From Chloroflexota bacterium (GTDB taxonomy: Bacteria; Chloroflexota; Chloroflexia; JAMCWQ01): DNA of 39,657 nt. The translations under genes were made by a program, and so were the position numbers. The stretch lies in the NCBI GenBank assembly GCA_023480825.1, contig JAMCWQ010000088.1:1-39657 (forward strand). Reading direction: 5' to 3'. The notes under the pieces are model-generated. The model saw only the letters and a list, made by a program, of their open reading frames with translations, did no database searches and was not told the origin of the DNA. Positions 1-7,508 of this stretch are shown piece after piece; positions within the stretch are counted from its first letter, which is position 1; every line of letters begins with the position of its first letter.

Positions 1-36
1 TCCTTCTGCGGAAGGACGAATAAATTCGCACCTACA
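1..36. repeat. Palindromic intergenic element, cut by the window edge
   Basis: Bases 1-16 form a perfect hairpin (TCCTTC, TGCG, GAAGGA). They are followed by a short palindrome GAATAAATTC and then GCACCTAC. The arrangement 'small palindrome then GCACCTAC' matches the right end of the element at 13321-13477, so this is probably the end of a related dispersed palindromic repeat. The left part lies outside the window. Confidence 0.35.
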
Positions 37-122
37 AAATACTCAGCTAATTGCTGAAATTTCATCAGTCGCATCTGCCGTTCCTGTGTCCCCGCAGCGA
101 CTTGGTGAAATAAGGAACAATA

Positions 123-151
123 ATGAAAACGTTTACCAAATGTGATATACT
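123..151 (+). promoter_or_regulatory. Sigma70-like promoter of the hdrA-metF operon
   Basis: A -35-like ATGAAA (123-128) lies 17 nt from a -10 TATACT (146-151), which is extended by an upstream TG one base away. Transcription would start near 158 and leave a leader of about 77 nt before the ATG at 235. Because the upstream GTG at 142 lies inside this promoter, the long ORF-track start is unlikely. The same extended -10 (TGATATACT) recurs before the MmgE/PrpD gene. Confidence 0.55.
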
Positions 152-234
152 CAGCGGCTGGATGTGGTACGGATGCCCCTCACTTGTGCATTCCTCACAC
201 CGGTCGTATGCGTATACTCGTGCAGGAGGACGTA

Positions 235-1188
235 ATGCAAGTGCGTCAGGATGGCCCTGAGCCTAGAATGGGCGCGGTGCTGGTCGTGGGAGGCGGAATA
301 GCCGGCCAGCGCGCTGCTCTAGATTTGGCCGAGGCCGGTATAAAGGTCTACCTGGTGGAGAGCTCCAGCTCTCTCGGCGGCAAAGTGGCGCAGATCGGAA
401 TGATGTTCCCTACTCATGACTGTGTTCTTTGCCGTGGCAGCTCAGACCATGGCCATGGATGCTCGAGGCCCACCATTTCCCCCGCGTTCCTGGATCATAG
501 CAAACATCCGAACATTGATATCATGACCATGACCGAGGTCAGCGGCGTCTCGGGGTCGGCCGGGAGCTTCACCGTCAGCCTTAGCCGGCAGCCTCGCTAT
601 GTCGACCCCACAAAATGTACGAGTTGCGGGGCATGCGAAAAGGTGTGCCCGGTAGAGCTTCCCAGCGAATTCCAGCTTGGGCTGGCTACGCAGAAGGCGA
701 TCCATAAGACCGCTCCCCGTTCCGCCCCGGATGCCTACATTGTGAACAAGGGCGACTATTGCCTGAACTGCAACAAGTGCGTCGAGGTTTGCGCTCCAGG
801 TGCGATTGATTTGCAGGAGCAGGAGCGAGTCCAAGAAGTAGAAGTTGGAGCCATTATCCTTGCTCCCGGATTCCAATTGTATGATCCGGCGCTCAGTGAG
901 GAGTTCGGTCATGGCCGGTATACGAACGTGCTAACCGGGCTCGAACTAGAAAGGCTTCTCAGCCGGACTGGGCCGACATTCGGATCGCCTAAGCGGCCAT
1001 CTGATGGAAGCGCACCGAAGCGGGTTGCCTGGTTGCAGTGCATCGGCTCCCGTGATCAGAACCACAACTACTGCTCATCCATTTGCTGCATGTTCGCCAC
1101 AAAAGAGGCCATCTTGATGAAGCAGCGTGAGCCTGATGTCCAGCGCCGCGTGTTCATGATGGACGACCGGGCATTCAACAAGGAATAG
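235..1188 (+). CDS. hdrA: HdrA-like FAD/iron-sulfur subunit, N-terminal part up to in-frame TAG
   Basis: HdrA is the flavin and iron-sulfur hub of heterodisulfide-reductase-type complexes in the cytoplasm, where electrons are split or merged. The start is the ATG at 235, because AGGAGG (224-229) sits 5 nt upstream and the longer start falls in the promoter. Visible are a Rossmann VVGGGIAG near residue 15, the HdrA-type Cys loop (FPTHDCVLC), and two ferredoxin clusters, CTSCGACEKVC (from about residue 128) and CLNCNKCVEVC (from about 176). After CSSICCMFATKEAI the frame meets TAG at codon 318, in the middle of the FAD fold. The same frame continues at once with HdrA sequence, so 235-3351 is one gene of about 1038 residues broken by a single codon. 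Alone this fragment should not bind FAD properly. Either readthrough, a real mutation or a base-call error is possible. Confidence 0.85.
   Translation: MQVRQDGPEPRMGAVLVVGGGIAGQRAALDLAEAGIKVYLVESSSSLGGKVAQIGMMFPTHDCVLCRGSSDHGHGCSRPTISPAFLDHSKHPNIDIMTMTEVSGVSGSAGSFTVSLSRQPRYVDPTKCTSCGACEKVCPVELPSEFQLGLATQKAIHKTAPRSAPDAYIVNKGDYCLNCNKCVEVCAPGAIDLQEQERVQEVEVGAIILAPGFQLYDPALSEEFGHGRYTNVLTGLELERLLSRTGPTFGSPKRPSDGSAPKRVAWLQCIGSRDQNHNYCSSICCMFATKEAILMKQREPDVQRRVFMMDDRAFNKE
1186..1188 (+). other. In-frame amber codon inside hdrA
   Basis: The reading frame runs RAFNKE-TAG-QAYRDQAKDEYGIEYTR, and homologous sequence is continuous on both sides. In the family this stretch often reads KEYxxY-like (from memory), so a Tyr codon TAC or TAT changed by one base is the simplest explanation. 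Neighbouring genes (mvhD, metF, hdrCB, ruvB, queA, tgt) end in TAG, so genome-wide recoding of TAG is unlikely. Confidence 0.9.
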
Positions 1189-1269
1189 CAGGCCTACCGC
1201 GACCAGGCCAAGGATGAGTATGGAATAGAGTACACTCGCTGCCGCATCTCCAGCCTCAAAGAGGACCCC

Positions 1270-3351
1270 TTGACAAAGGACGTCCTTGTGCGCTACCAGT
1301 CGGAAGACGGAGAGATAAAGACGGAGGCCTTCGATATCGTCGCACTCTCCACCGGCTCCGAGCCGGCTGCCAAGGCCGCGGACCTGGCCGGCCGGTTGGG
1401 TATCGAGCTCAACGAATGGGGTTTCTGCAAGACCGAAAAGTTCAACCCTCTGCAGACCACCATGCCGGGTATCTTCGTTTGCGGAACATTCGCCGGGCCG
1501 AAGGAAATCTCTGAGACCCTGGCGGAAGCGGCGGGAGCAGCGGCCGGGGCACTGCAGTTTTTGTCCCCGGTTGCCGGTTCCCTTTCTCCGGCTCCGGAGT
1601 ATCCCCCGGAGCGCTCTGTCTCCGGTGAGAAGCCGAAAGTCGGCGTGTTCGTCTGCTCTTGTGGTGAGGAAATCTCCAAGGTAGTCGACTTGGACCAAGT
1701 GGTGAGCCATGCGCAGAGATTGCCGGACGTGGCCTACGTGGAGAAGGTCGCCTACGCCTGCGATCCCGATACCCGCAAGCAGATTGCCGGAAAGATGAAT
1801 GAGCTGGGACTGAATCGCCTGGTGATGGCGGCCTGTAGCCCGAGAACTCATGAGTCAATGTTCCAGGAATTGCTCCGCCAGGCCGGCTTGAACTCCAATC
1901 TGGTGGATATTGCCAACCTGCGGGACCAGTGCGCCTGGGTGCACGTTGATGAGCCGGAAATGGCGACTCTCAAAGGCAAAGACCTCACGGCGATGGCTGT
2001 GGCCAGAGCCAGGCTGCTCGAACCAATCGAGACCTACGTCGTGGAGCCTAAGAAGAGTGTGCTTGTCATCGGTGGCGGCGCCACGGGCATGAGCAGCGCG
2101 CTGGCCATCGCTCAAGAAGGCTTCGGCGTGACCCTAATCGAGAGAGAAGCGGAGTTGGGCGGGAATTTGCGCCGCCTGTATTCCACCGCGGAAGGTGCTG
2201 ATCCACAGCAGTTCTTGAAGGAACTGATTAGGGAAGTAGAGTCAAACGACCGCATAACGGTAATGCTTAATACCGAGCTGGTGAAATCCACCGGTTCGGC
2301 CGGCGATTTTCGTTCGACCGTTGCCACCATGGTAGCGGGAAATGGCGGCAGTACTGAGACGGAAATCGAGCATGGCGCAACGGTGGTGGCCACCGGTGCG
2401 GTGGAGTCGCGGCCGGGCAAGTATGGGCTCGGGCAGGACGACAAGGTAATCACCCAGCAGGACCTGGAGGCTGTCATTGCCCAGCACTCCGAAAGAATAA
2501 AATCGGCCAACTCCATAGTGATGATCCAATGCGTGCAGCCGGAGGACCAGGCGGAAGCATATTGCAGCCGTGTCTGCTGCACCGCCGCCGTGAAGAATGC
2601 TATCCGGATCAAGGAGCTAAGCCCACGGACGGATGTGTATGTGCTGTACAAAGACATGATGACCTACGGTTTCCGTGAGCAATACTACACGGAAGCACGG
2701 CGCAGGGGCGTCGTCTTTGTACGGTATAGCGATGATAGACAGCCGGATGTGCGACTGGAAGCCGGGAAGTTGAGGGTAGTCGTCGAGGACCCTATCTTGG
2801 GCGAGCGGATGGCGTTACAGTCTGACCTGCTGGTTCTCAGCACCTCTATTCGCCCCGCTGAGACCAATACCGGGCTGGCGTCCGTCCTTAGTCTCCCGTT
2901 GTCGCGGGAGGGATTCTTCCTCGAGGCTCATCTCAAGATGCGGCCGACTGACTTCGTGGCGCCGGGCATCTTCTTGGCTGGAATGGCGCATTACCCCAAG
3001 TTTGTGGACGAGTGCCTGAGCCAGGCAGCGGGCGTTGCGGCTGGCGTCGCCGGACTGCTTTCCAAGGACCAGGCCAAGTTCCGGGGCGAGGTGGCCACGG
3101 TTGATGCCACCAAGTGCGCGGCCTGCCTCACCTGCGTACGCGTCTGCCCGTTCGATGTTCCCTTCATCAATGCCGAAGGTGTCGCCGAGGTAGACCCCAA
3201 GAAGTGCCAAGGCTGTGGGACGTGCTCCGGCGAGTGCCCGGCAAAGGCGATTCGCCTGTTCAACTACTACGATGCCCAAGTACTGGCCAAGACCAAGGCT
3301 CTGGCCGGCCAGTTTGTCAAAATCGGGGAGGTAGCAGCAATTGGAGAATGA
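1270..3351 (+). CDS. hdrA: HdrA-like protein, C-terminal part (second flavin domain and 2[4Fe-4S] ferredoxin)
   Basis: This is the remainder of the hdrA frame; HdrA-like sequence actually starts at 1189, directly after the TAG, and TTG 1270 is only the first possible restart. An SD-like AAAGAGG precedes that TTG, but it sits in conserved coding sequence and may be coincidence. The fragment contains the end of the first FAD domain (STGSEP), a linker with CSCGEEI and AACSPRTHE motifs, a second complete Rossmann flavin domain starting VLVIGGGATGMSSALA, and a C-terminal ferredoxin with CAACLTCVRVCP and CQGCGTCSGECP. Duplication of the flavin module makes this a double-length HdrA. The stop codon overlaps the start of mvhD by 11 nt, so translation is probably coupled. 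Confidence 0.8.
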   Translation: MTKDVLVRYQSEDGEIKTEAFDIVALSTGSEPAAKAADLAGRLGIELNEWGFCKTEKFNPLQTTMPGIFVCGTFAGPKEISETLAEAAGAAAGALQFLSPVAGSLSPAPEYPPERSVSGEKPKVGVFVCSCGEEISKVVDLDQVVSHAQRLPDVAYVEKVAYACDPDTRKQIAGKMNELGLNRLVMAACSPRTHESMFQELLRQAGLNSNLVDIANLRDQCAWVHVDEPEMATLKGKDLTAMAVARARLLEPIETYVVEPKKSVLVIGGGATGMSSALAIAQEGFGVTLIEREAELGGNLRRLYSTAEGADPQQFLKELIREVESNDRITVMLNTELVKSTGSAGDFRSTVATMVAGNGGSTETEIEHGATVVATGAVESRPGKYGLGQDDKVITQQDLEAVIAQHSERIKSANSIVMIQCVQPEDQAEAYCSRVCCTAAVKNAIRIKELSPRTDVYVLYKDMMTYGFREQYYTEARRRGVVFVRYSDDRQPDVRLEAGKLRVVVEDPILGERMALQSDLLVLSTSIRPAETNTGLASVLSLPLSREGFFLEAHLKMRPTDFVAPGIFLAGMAHYPKFVDECLSQAAGVAAGVAGLLSKDQAKFRGEVATVDATKCAACLTCVRVCPFDVPFINAEGVAEVDPKKCQGCGTCSGECPAKAIRLFNYYDAQVLAKTKALAGQFVKIGEVAAIGE

Positions 3352-3796
3352 AGCAGAAAAGAGCCCGAACGGGTATGAGCCGAAGGTGGTGGCCTTCGCC
3401 TGCCAATATTGTGCATATTCCGCGGCTGATCTGGCCGGACCAACCGGGTTGCAGTACCCGGCGAATGTGCGACTGGTGAAGCTACCCTGCACAGGCAAGC
3501 TGGATGTTCTCTACATTCTCGATGCTTTCGAGAACGGCGCCGATGCCGTGTTTATTGCCGGCTGTCTGGATGGAAACTGCCATCACGTCGAGGGGCCACT
3601 GAGAGCCAAACGACGACTTGTGCTGGCCAACAAGATCCTCAATGAACTAGGGATTGGCGCAGATCGCTTGGGCATGTACCAGATGTCCGGTGGTGAGAGT
3701 ATCCGCTTTGTCGAGGCGGCTCGCGAGATGACTGACCGGGCAAGGCAGTTGGGACCAAGCCCGCTGAACCAGCGGAAATCAGCGGCCAATGAGTAG
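3341..3796 (+). CDS. mvhD: MvhD/FrhD-like [2Fe-2S] electron-transfer subunit
   Basis: The protein (151 aa) belongs to the methyl-viologen-reducing hydrogenase delta family, a small iron-sulfur protein that passes electrons between a donor enzyme and HdrA. Characteristic features are ACQYCAYSAADLAG near the N-terminus, VKLPCTGKLD in the middle, and the FIAGCLDGNCHHVEG segment, supplying conserved cysteines. The family usually has about 130-150 residues, so it is full length. The start is TTG 3341, preceded by GGGGAGG about 9 nt upstream; the ATG at 3348 is in another frame. It overlaps hdrA and lies 48 nt before metV. No hydrogenase subunits are nearby, so the partner here is more likely the MetVF module or a soluble donor. 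Confidence 0.88.
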   Translation: MENEAEKSPNGYEPKVVAFACQYCAYSAADLAGPTGLQYPANVRLVKLPCTGKLDVLYILDAFENGADAVFIAGCLDGNCHHVEGPLRAKRRLVLANKILNELGIGADRLGMYQMSGGESIRFVEAAREMTDRARQLGPSPLNQRKSAANE

Positions 3797-3844
3797 AAGC
3801 TGTGCAGTGATTTGCCGCGAAAGTAGTGATTGGAGATTCGATAA

Positions 3845-4513
3845 ATGATAATTGCGGAGCAGAAGACCCTCGAGGAAATCAAGCAGATCGTGGCCGGCTA
3901 CAATAAGCTCTTGGTGGTCGGCTGCGGAACCTGCGTGACGGTTTGTTTCGCCGGTGGTGAGAAGGAAGTCGGGATACTGGCCAGTGAGCTACGAATGGCG
4001 CGCCAGATGGATGGCCAACAATTGGAGACGGTTGAGCGGACGATTCAGCGCCAGTGCGAGTGGGAATTTGTCGACCAGCTCAAAGACGCCATCGAAGACT
4101 GTGACGCCATTCTGTCTATGGGGTGCGGTGTCGGCGTTCAAGGGCTGGCAGAGCGTTTCCCTACCAAGGTAGTGCTGCCGGCGCTAAACACTAAAGGCAT
4201 GGCCCTAACGGTTCAGGAAGGGCTGTGGGCTGAGAGGTGCGCCGGCTGCGGCAACTGCGTACTGGACAAATTTGGGGGTGTGTGTCCGATCGCCCGGTGC
4301 TCCAAGAGCTTGCAGAACGGGCCATGCGGAGGCTCGGTCAACGGGAAATGTGAAATCGATCCGGAGATCGATTGCGGATGGCAGCTAGTCTATGACCGCA
4401 TGAAAGCCATCAACATGCTGGACAAACTGTACGAGGTCCAGGAGATCAAGGACTGGTCGACCGCTCGCGATGGTGGGCCTAGAAGAATCAATAGGGAGGA
4501 TTTGCGACTGTGA
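3845..4513 (+). CDS. metV: MetV, methylenetetrahydrofolate reductase partner subunit
   Basis: The 222-residue protein matches the MetV family, the cysteine-rich partner of MetF in acetogens and related anaerobes. It shows VVGCGTCVTVCFAGGEKEV in the N-terminal half, a MGCGVGVQGLAE segment, and a C-terminal metal-binding region CAGCGNCVLDKFGGVCPIARCSKSLQNGPCGGS. In Moorella the homologue carries an iron-sulfur cluster and is needed to connect MetF to its electron carrier (established knowledge). An SD-like GGAGA lies before the ATG. The stop codon overlaps the GTG start of metF in GTGA, which suggests that the two subunits are made in equal amounts. Confidence 0.9.
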   Translation: MIIAEQKTLEEIKQIVAGYNKLLVVGCGTCVTVCFAGGEKEVGILASELRMARQMDGQQLETVERTIQRQCEWEFVDQLKDAIEDCDAILSMGCGVGVQGLAERFPTKVVLPALNTKGMALTVQEGLWAERCAGCGNCVLDKFGGVCPIARCSKSLQNGPCGGSVNGKCEIDPEIDCGWQLVYDRMKAINMLDKLYEVQEIKDWSTARDGGPRRINREDLRL

Positions 4514-5472
4514 AAGCCGGGAGCAATTTGGAACGAGTTCTTGAGGCCGGTCACTTTGCGGTGACGGCGGAGCTGGGTCCTCCCAAGAGCGCCGACGCCA
4601 AAGTGATTCACGACAAGGCCGAGACCCTGAAAGGGAACTGCGACGCCGTCAACATTACCGATAACCAGACGGCGATGGTGCGCATGTCCAGCATCGCAGC
4701 AGGAACCATAGCCCTGCAGCATGGGCTGGATCCTGTGATCCAGATGACCTGCCGGGACAGAAATCGCATTTGTATGCAGAGTGACCTGCTGGGTGCGTAT
4801 GCCCTGGGCGTACGCAACGTGTTGTGTCTTAGTGGTGATCATCAGCGCTTCGGCAACCACCCCCAGGCCAAGAATGTCTATGATGTAGACAGCATGCAGC
4901 TTATCCGCATGGTAAAGAACATGCGTGATGAGAAGAAGTTCCAGTGTGGCGAGGCCATCAAGGTCGAACCCCGGTTCTTCATAGGCGCGGCAGCCAACCC
5001 GTTTGCCGACCCCTTCGAGTTCCGGCCCATCCGGCTCGGCAAGAAGGTCGCGGCGGGTGCCGATTTTGCGCAGACCCAGCTTGTTTACAATGTCGAGAAG
5101 TTCATCAACTTCATGGAAATCGTGCGGAAGATGGGCATTCATGAGAAGATATACATCCTTCCGGGAGTGGGGCCCATCAAGTCCGGCAAAGCGGCCGAGA
5201 TGATGGCGACCACGGTGCCTGGGTTGGAAGTCCCGGACGAGATCGTCCAGCGTATGAAGAAGGCCGAGGACCCTAAGGCTGAAGGGATCAGCATCTGCCT
5301 GGAGATCATCGATCGAGTTCGTCAGATTCCGGGTGTTGCCGGGATCCACATTATGGCAATCGAGTGGGAGAAGGCAGTGCCTGATATAGTGCAGCGGGCC
5401 GGACTGCTCCCCCGTCCGGTTATCGAAGTCGTGGAAGAGCCGCAGGAACCGCCTGCTCAAAAGCCGGCTTAG
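4510..5472 (+). CDS. metF: Methylenetetrahydrofolate reductase, MetF
   Basis: MetF reduces 5,10-methylene-THF to 5-methyl-THF with bound FAD, the last step of the methyl branch of the acetyl-CoA pathway. The 320 residues cover a TIM barrel of usual size. Recognisable pieces are the N-terminal AVTAELGPPKSAD (catalytic Glu region), the VNITDNQTA segment, MTCRDRNR, LCLSGDHQ, a GAAANPF stretch, QTQLVYN, and ILPGVGPIKSG. Translation starts at GTG 4510 within the metV stop. The short C-terminal tail is Pro/Glu-rich. Lying among Hdr genes, it probably takes electrons through MetV and the Hdr module rather than directly from NADH; that is inference from context and from Moorella. Confidence 0.93.
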   Translation: MKAGSNLERVLEAGHFAVTAELGPPKSADAKVIHDKAETLKGNCDAVNITDNQTAMVRMSSIAAGTIALQHGLDPVIQMTCRDRNRICMQSDLLGAYALGVRNVLCLSGDHQRFGNHPQAKNVYDVDSMQLIRMVKNMRDEKKFQCGEAIKVEPRFFIGAAANPFADPFEFRPIRLGKKVAAGADFAQTQLVYNVEKFINFMEIVRKMGIHEKIYILPGVGPIKSGKAAEMMATTVPGLEVPDEIVQRMKKAEDPKAEGISICLEIIDRVRQIPGVAGIHIMAIEWEKAVPDIVQRAGLLPRPVIEVVEEPQEPPAQKPA

Positions 5473-5480
5473 GTGCGGAG

Positions 5481-6926
5481 ATGCCGATGATTGCTGAAAT
5501 TCCAGTAGCCGAAGGATTCGCGGGCGAGGTCGCTACACGCTCTGGGCAAAACGCCTTTCTGTGCTATCAATGTAAGAAGTGTACGAGCGGCTGCCCGGTT
5601 TCCGATCAGATGGATTTTACTCCGAACGAGATTCTGCGCATGGTCCAACTGGGCCAGCGTGACAAAGTGCTTCACAGCAAGACGATATGGTTGTGTGCGT
5701 CTTGCCAGACCTGCAGCACGCGTTGCCCTCAGGGTATCGACATCGCTCGCATCATGGACACCATGAAGTCGATATCTTACGCCGAGGGCGTTAAATCACC
5801 AATACCATCCGTGGAGATCTTCAACAAGGTCTTCCTGCGCTGGGTAAAGGTTACCGGCCGCTCCTACGAAGCGGCCCTGCTCGGTGAGCTGAAGATGCGC
5901 TTGATGGCCAAGGGTAAGCTGGATCCCGACCAGTTCATGAAGGATGCAGTACTGGGCCTCAAGCTGTTCACTGCCGGGAAGCTCCCGGTTCTGCCGCCTG
6001 TTCATCTGCCGGGGAGAAGAGGGCAGGATCGTACACCGAAGACCGGTAAGACGGTAGCCTACTATCCCGGCTGCTCGCTCCATTCCAGCGGGAAGGAGTT
6101 CGACATCTCGACACGCGCTGTCTGCGAGAGGCTTGGCCTCAACCTTGTGGAGCCGGAGGGCTGGGGTTGTTGCGGCGCGTCTTCGGCACATGCGGTTTCC
6201 CATGAACTGGCAACCACACTGCCGGTGAAGAACCTGTCTCTAGTGGAACAGGCCGGCTTCGATGAGGTTGCAGTGCCCTGCGCTGCGTGCTTCTCTCGCC
6301 TCAAGGCAGCGGAGTATGACATGGAGGAAGACCCGAAGCTGCGCAGTGAAGTGGGCAGAGAGGTGGGCTATGACTACCGGGGCAGCGTGAAGGTCCGCCA
6401 TCTTCTCGACACGATCATCGAGGATGTAGGGCTCGAGAAGGTCAGCGGCCGGGTCTCCCAACCGCTCAAGGGGCTGAAGGTCGTTTGCTACTATGGCTGT
6501 TTGTTGACGCGGCCACCCAAGACCACCGGGGCGCCTCACCCCGAGTACCCGGTGCACATGGACAAGCTAATGGAGGCTCTCGGGGCGGAGTCGCTGGATT
6601 GGTCGTACAAGACCGACTGCTGCGGCGCTTCCTTTGCCCTCACGGAGCCGGATGTCGTGATGCGGTTGACCCAGCGCATTCTGCAGAACGCCAAGGATGT
6701 TGGAGCGGACGCGGTGGTCGTCGCTTGCCCGCTGTGCCATGCCAATCTGGATACGAGGCAGGGACAGATTGCCGAGTTGTATGGCCGGCGTTATGATCTG
6801 CCGATCTTCTACTTCACGGAGTTGATGGGGCTCGCACTGGGTGTCGAGGCGAAGAGCCTGGGGGCTCAGAAGCACATGCAGGACCCCATGCCTCTGCTGT
6901 GGGCCAAGGGGCTAGCGGCTACTTAG
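5481..6926 (+). CDS. HdrC-HdrB fusion protein
   Basis: This 481-residue protein joins two heterodisulfide reductase subunits. Residues about 25-85 are HdrC-like, with two [4Fe-4S] motifs (CYQCKKCTSGCP and CASCQTCSTRCP). From about residue 190 it is HdrB-like, with two CCG domains: YYPGCSLHSSG...GWGCCGASSAH...PCAACFSRL and YYGCLLTRPP...DCCGASFAL...CPLCHANLD. Both CCG repeats are intact, so it could carry the non-cubane clusters of HdrB. In methanogens these cleave CoM-S-S-CoB; a bacterium lacks that substrate, so the protein probably serves as an electron conduit or acts on another acceptor. It starts 8 nt after metF and is the last gene before a strong terminator. Confidence 0.9.
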   Translation: MPMIAEIPVAEGFAGEVATRSGQNAFLCYQCKKCTSGCPVSDQMDFTPNEILRMVQLGQRDKVLHSKTIWLCASCQTCSTRCPQGIDIARIMDTMKSISYAEGVKSPIPSVEIFNKVFLRWVKVTGRSYEAALLGELKMRLMAKGKLDPDQFMKDAVLGLKLFTAGKLPVLPPVHLPGRRGQDRTPKTGKTVAYYPGCSLHSSGKEFDISTRAVCERLGLNLVEPEGWGCCGASSAHAVSHELATTLPVKNLSLVEQAGFDEVAVPCAACFSRLKAAEYDMEEDPKLRSEVGREVGYDYRGSVKVRHLLDTIIEDVGLEKVSGRVSQPLKGLKVVCYYGCLLTRPPKTTGAPHPEYPVHMDKLMEALGAESLDWSYKTDCCGASFALTEPDVVMRLTQRILQNAKDVGADAVVVACPLCHANLDTRQGQIAELYGRRYDLPIFYFTELMGLALGVEAKSLGAQKHMQDPMPLLWAKGLAAT

Positions 6927-6950
6927 AGTCGCCGCCAAACGTAAGACCGC

Positions 6951-6982
6951 AAAGGGGCCGGCTCATTCGAGCCGGCCCCTTT
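6951..6982 (+). terminator. Rho-independent terminator of the hdrA-metF operon
   Basis: A perfect 14-bp stem (AAAGGGGCCGGCTC / GAGCCGGCCCCTTT) closes a 4-nt ATTC loop and ends in TTTT, about 25 nt after the HdrCB stop. The A-rich 5' side would also let it work in reverse. Confidence 0.88.
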
Positions 6983-7508
6983 TGGGCGTCAAAAAAAGGC
7001 GTGGCAACCAAATGTACTTTGCGGCGTTCTTATAGAGCGGTTTTTGAAAACACACGTGTGGTAGGGGCACGTCGGCGTGTTAGGCGCATTAGGGTTGTAC
7101 CCCATGGCCTGCGACTAACTGTTATGCCAGGGGACGGGAAACGTAGCGCGGGTGGCTTGTCCCCCGCTTAGGCCTTAGGCTAGGCTAATGCTGAGGATCG
7201 CCTCACACTCGCTGGTTGAACCCGACCCACGACGGCAGAAGGGCGTGGTTGCGAATTGAGGGTACGATTTCTTGTCGCCCTCGCCAGGGTCTAACCCTAC
7301 GTCGTGTGACACGTCGACGTGCCCGGCCGGTGGCTCTTTGGGCATGTCAGCGCCATGCCCCTAAATTGGCCGTCCAAGCTGGTCGTGCAGACTTGTTGCC
7401 GTGCCCGCGGCACGTGGCGTGCTGAATACTCTCCAAACTCGAGCCCGGCGGCTTCGAAAGGAGCGGCCCCGGCGAGTTTTGGCTGGACGACTGGAAGGAG
7501 GCGCAGAA
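6983..7508. other. Intergenic stretch without a recognisable gene
   Basis: The ORFs here have Arg/Pro/Cys-rich compositions typical of non-coding frames and no SD sites. The only clear structure is a perfect inverted repeat GGGCATG-N7-CATGCCC (7340-7360) and a small GTGCC/GGCAC hairpin near 7400. I looked for a cyclic-di-GMP or other riboswitch before the glycoside hydrolase and did not find one that I could support. No convincing promoter was found. Confidence 0.5.

Noticed and set aside
142-234. GTG 142 as the hdrA start
   Set aside because: It overlaps the -10 box of a good promoter, while ATG 235 has AGGAGG at the right distance.
1186-1188. Selenocysteine or genome-wide stop recoding at the hdrA interruption
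   Set aside because: The codon is TAG, not TGA, and TAG ends many intact genes in the window.
4390-5460. Long minus-strand ORF (356 aa)
   Set aside because: It is the complement of metF, has a His/Asp/Leu-rich composition and no family motifs.
6983-7508. Cyclic-di-GMP riboswitch before the glycoside hydrolase
   Set aside because: The conserved core bases are not present; only simple hairpins are seen.
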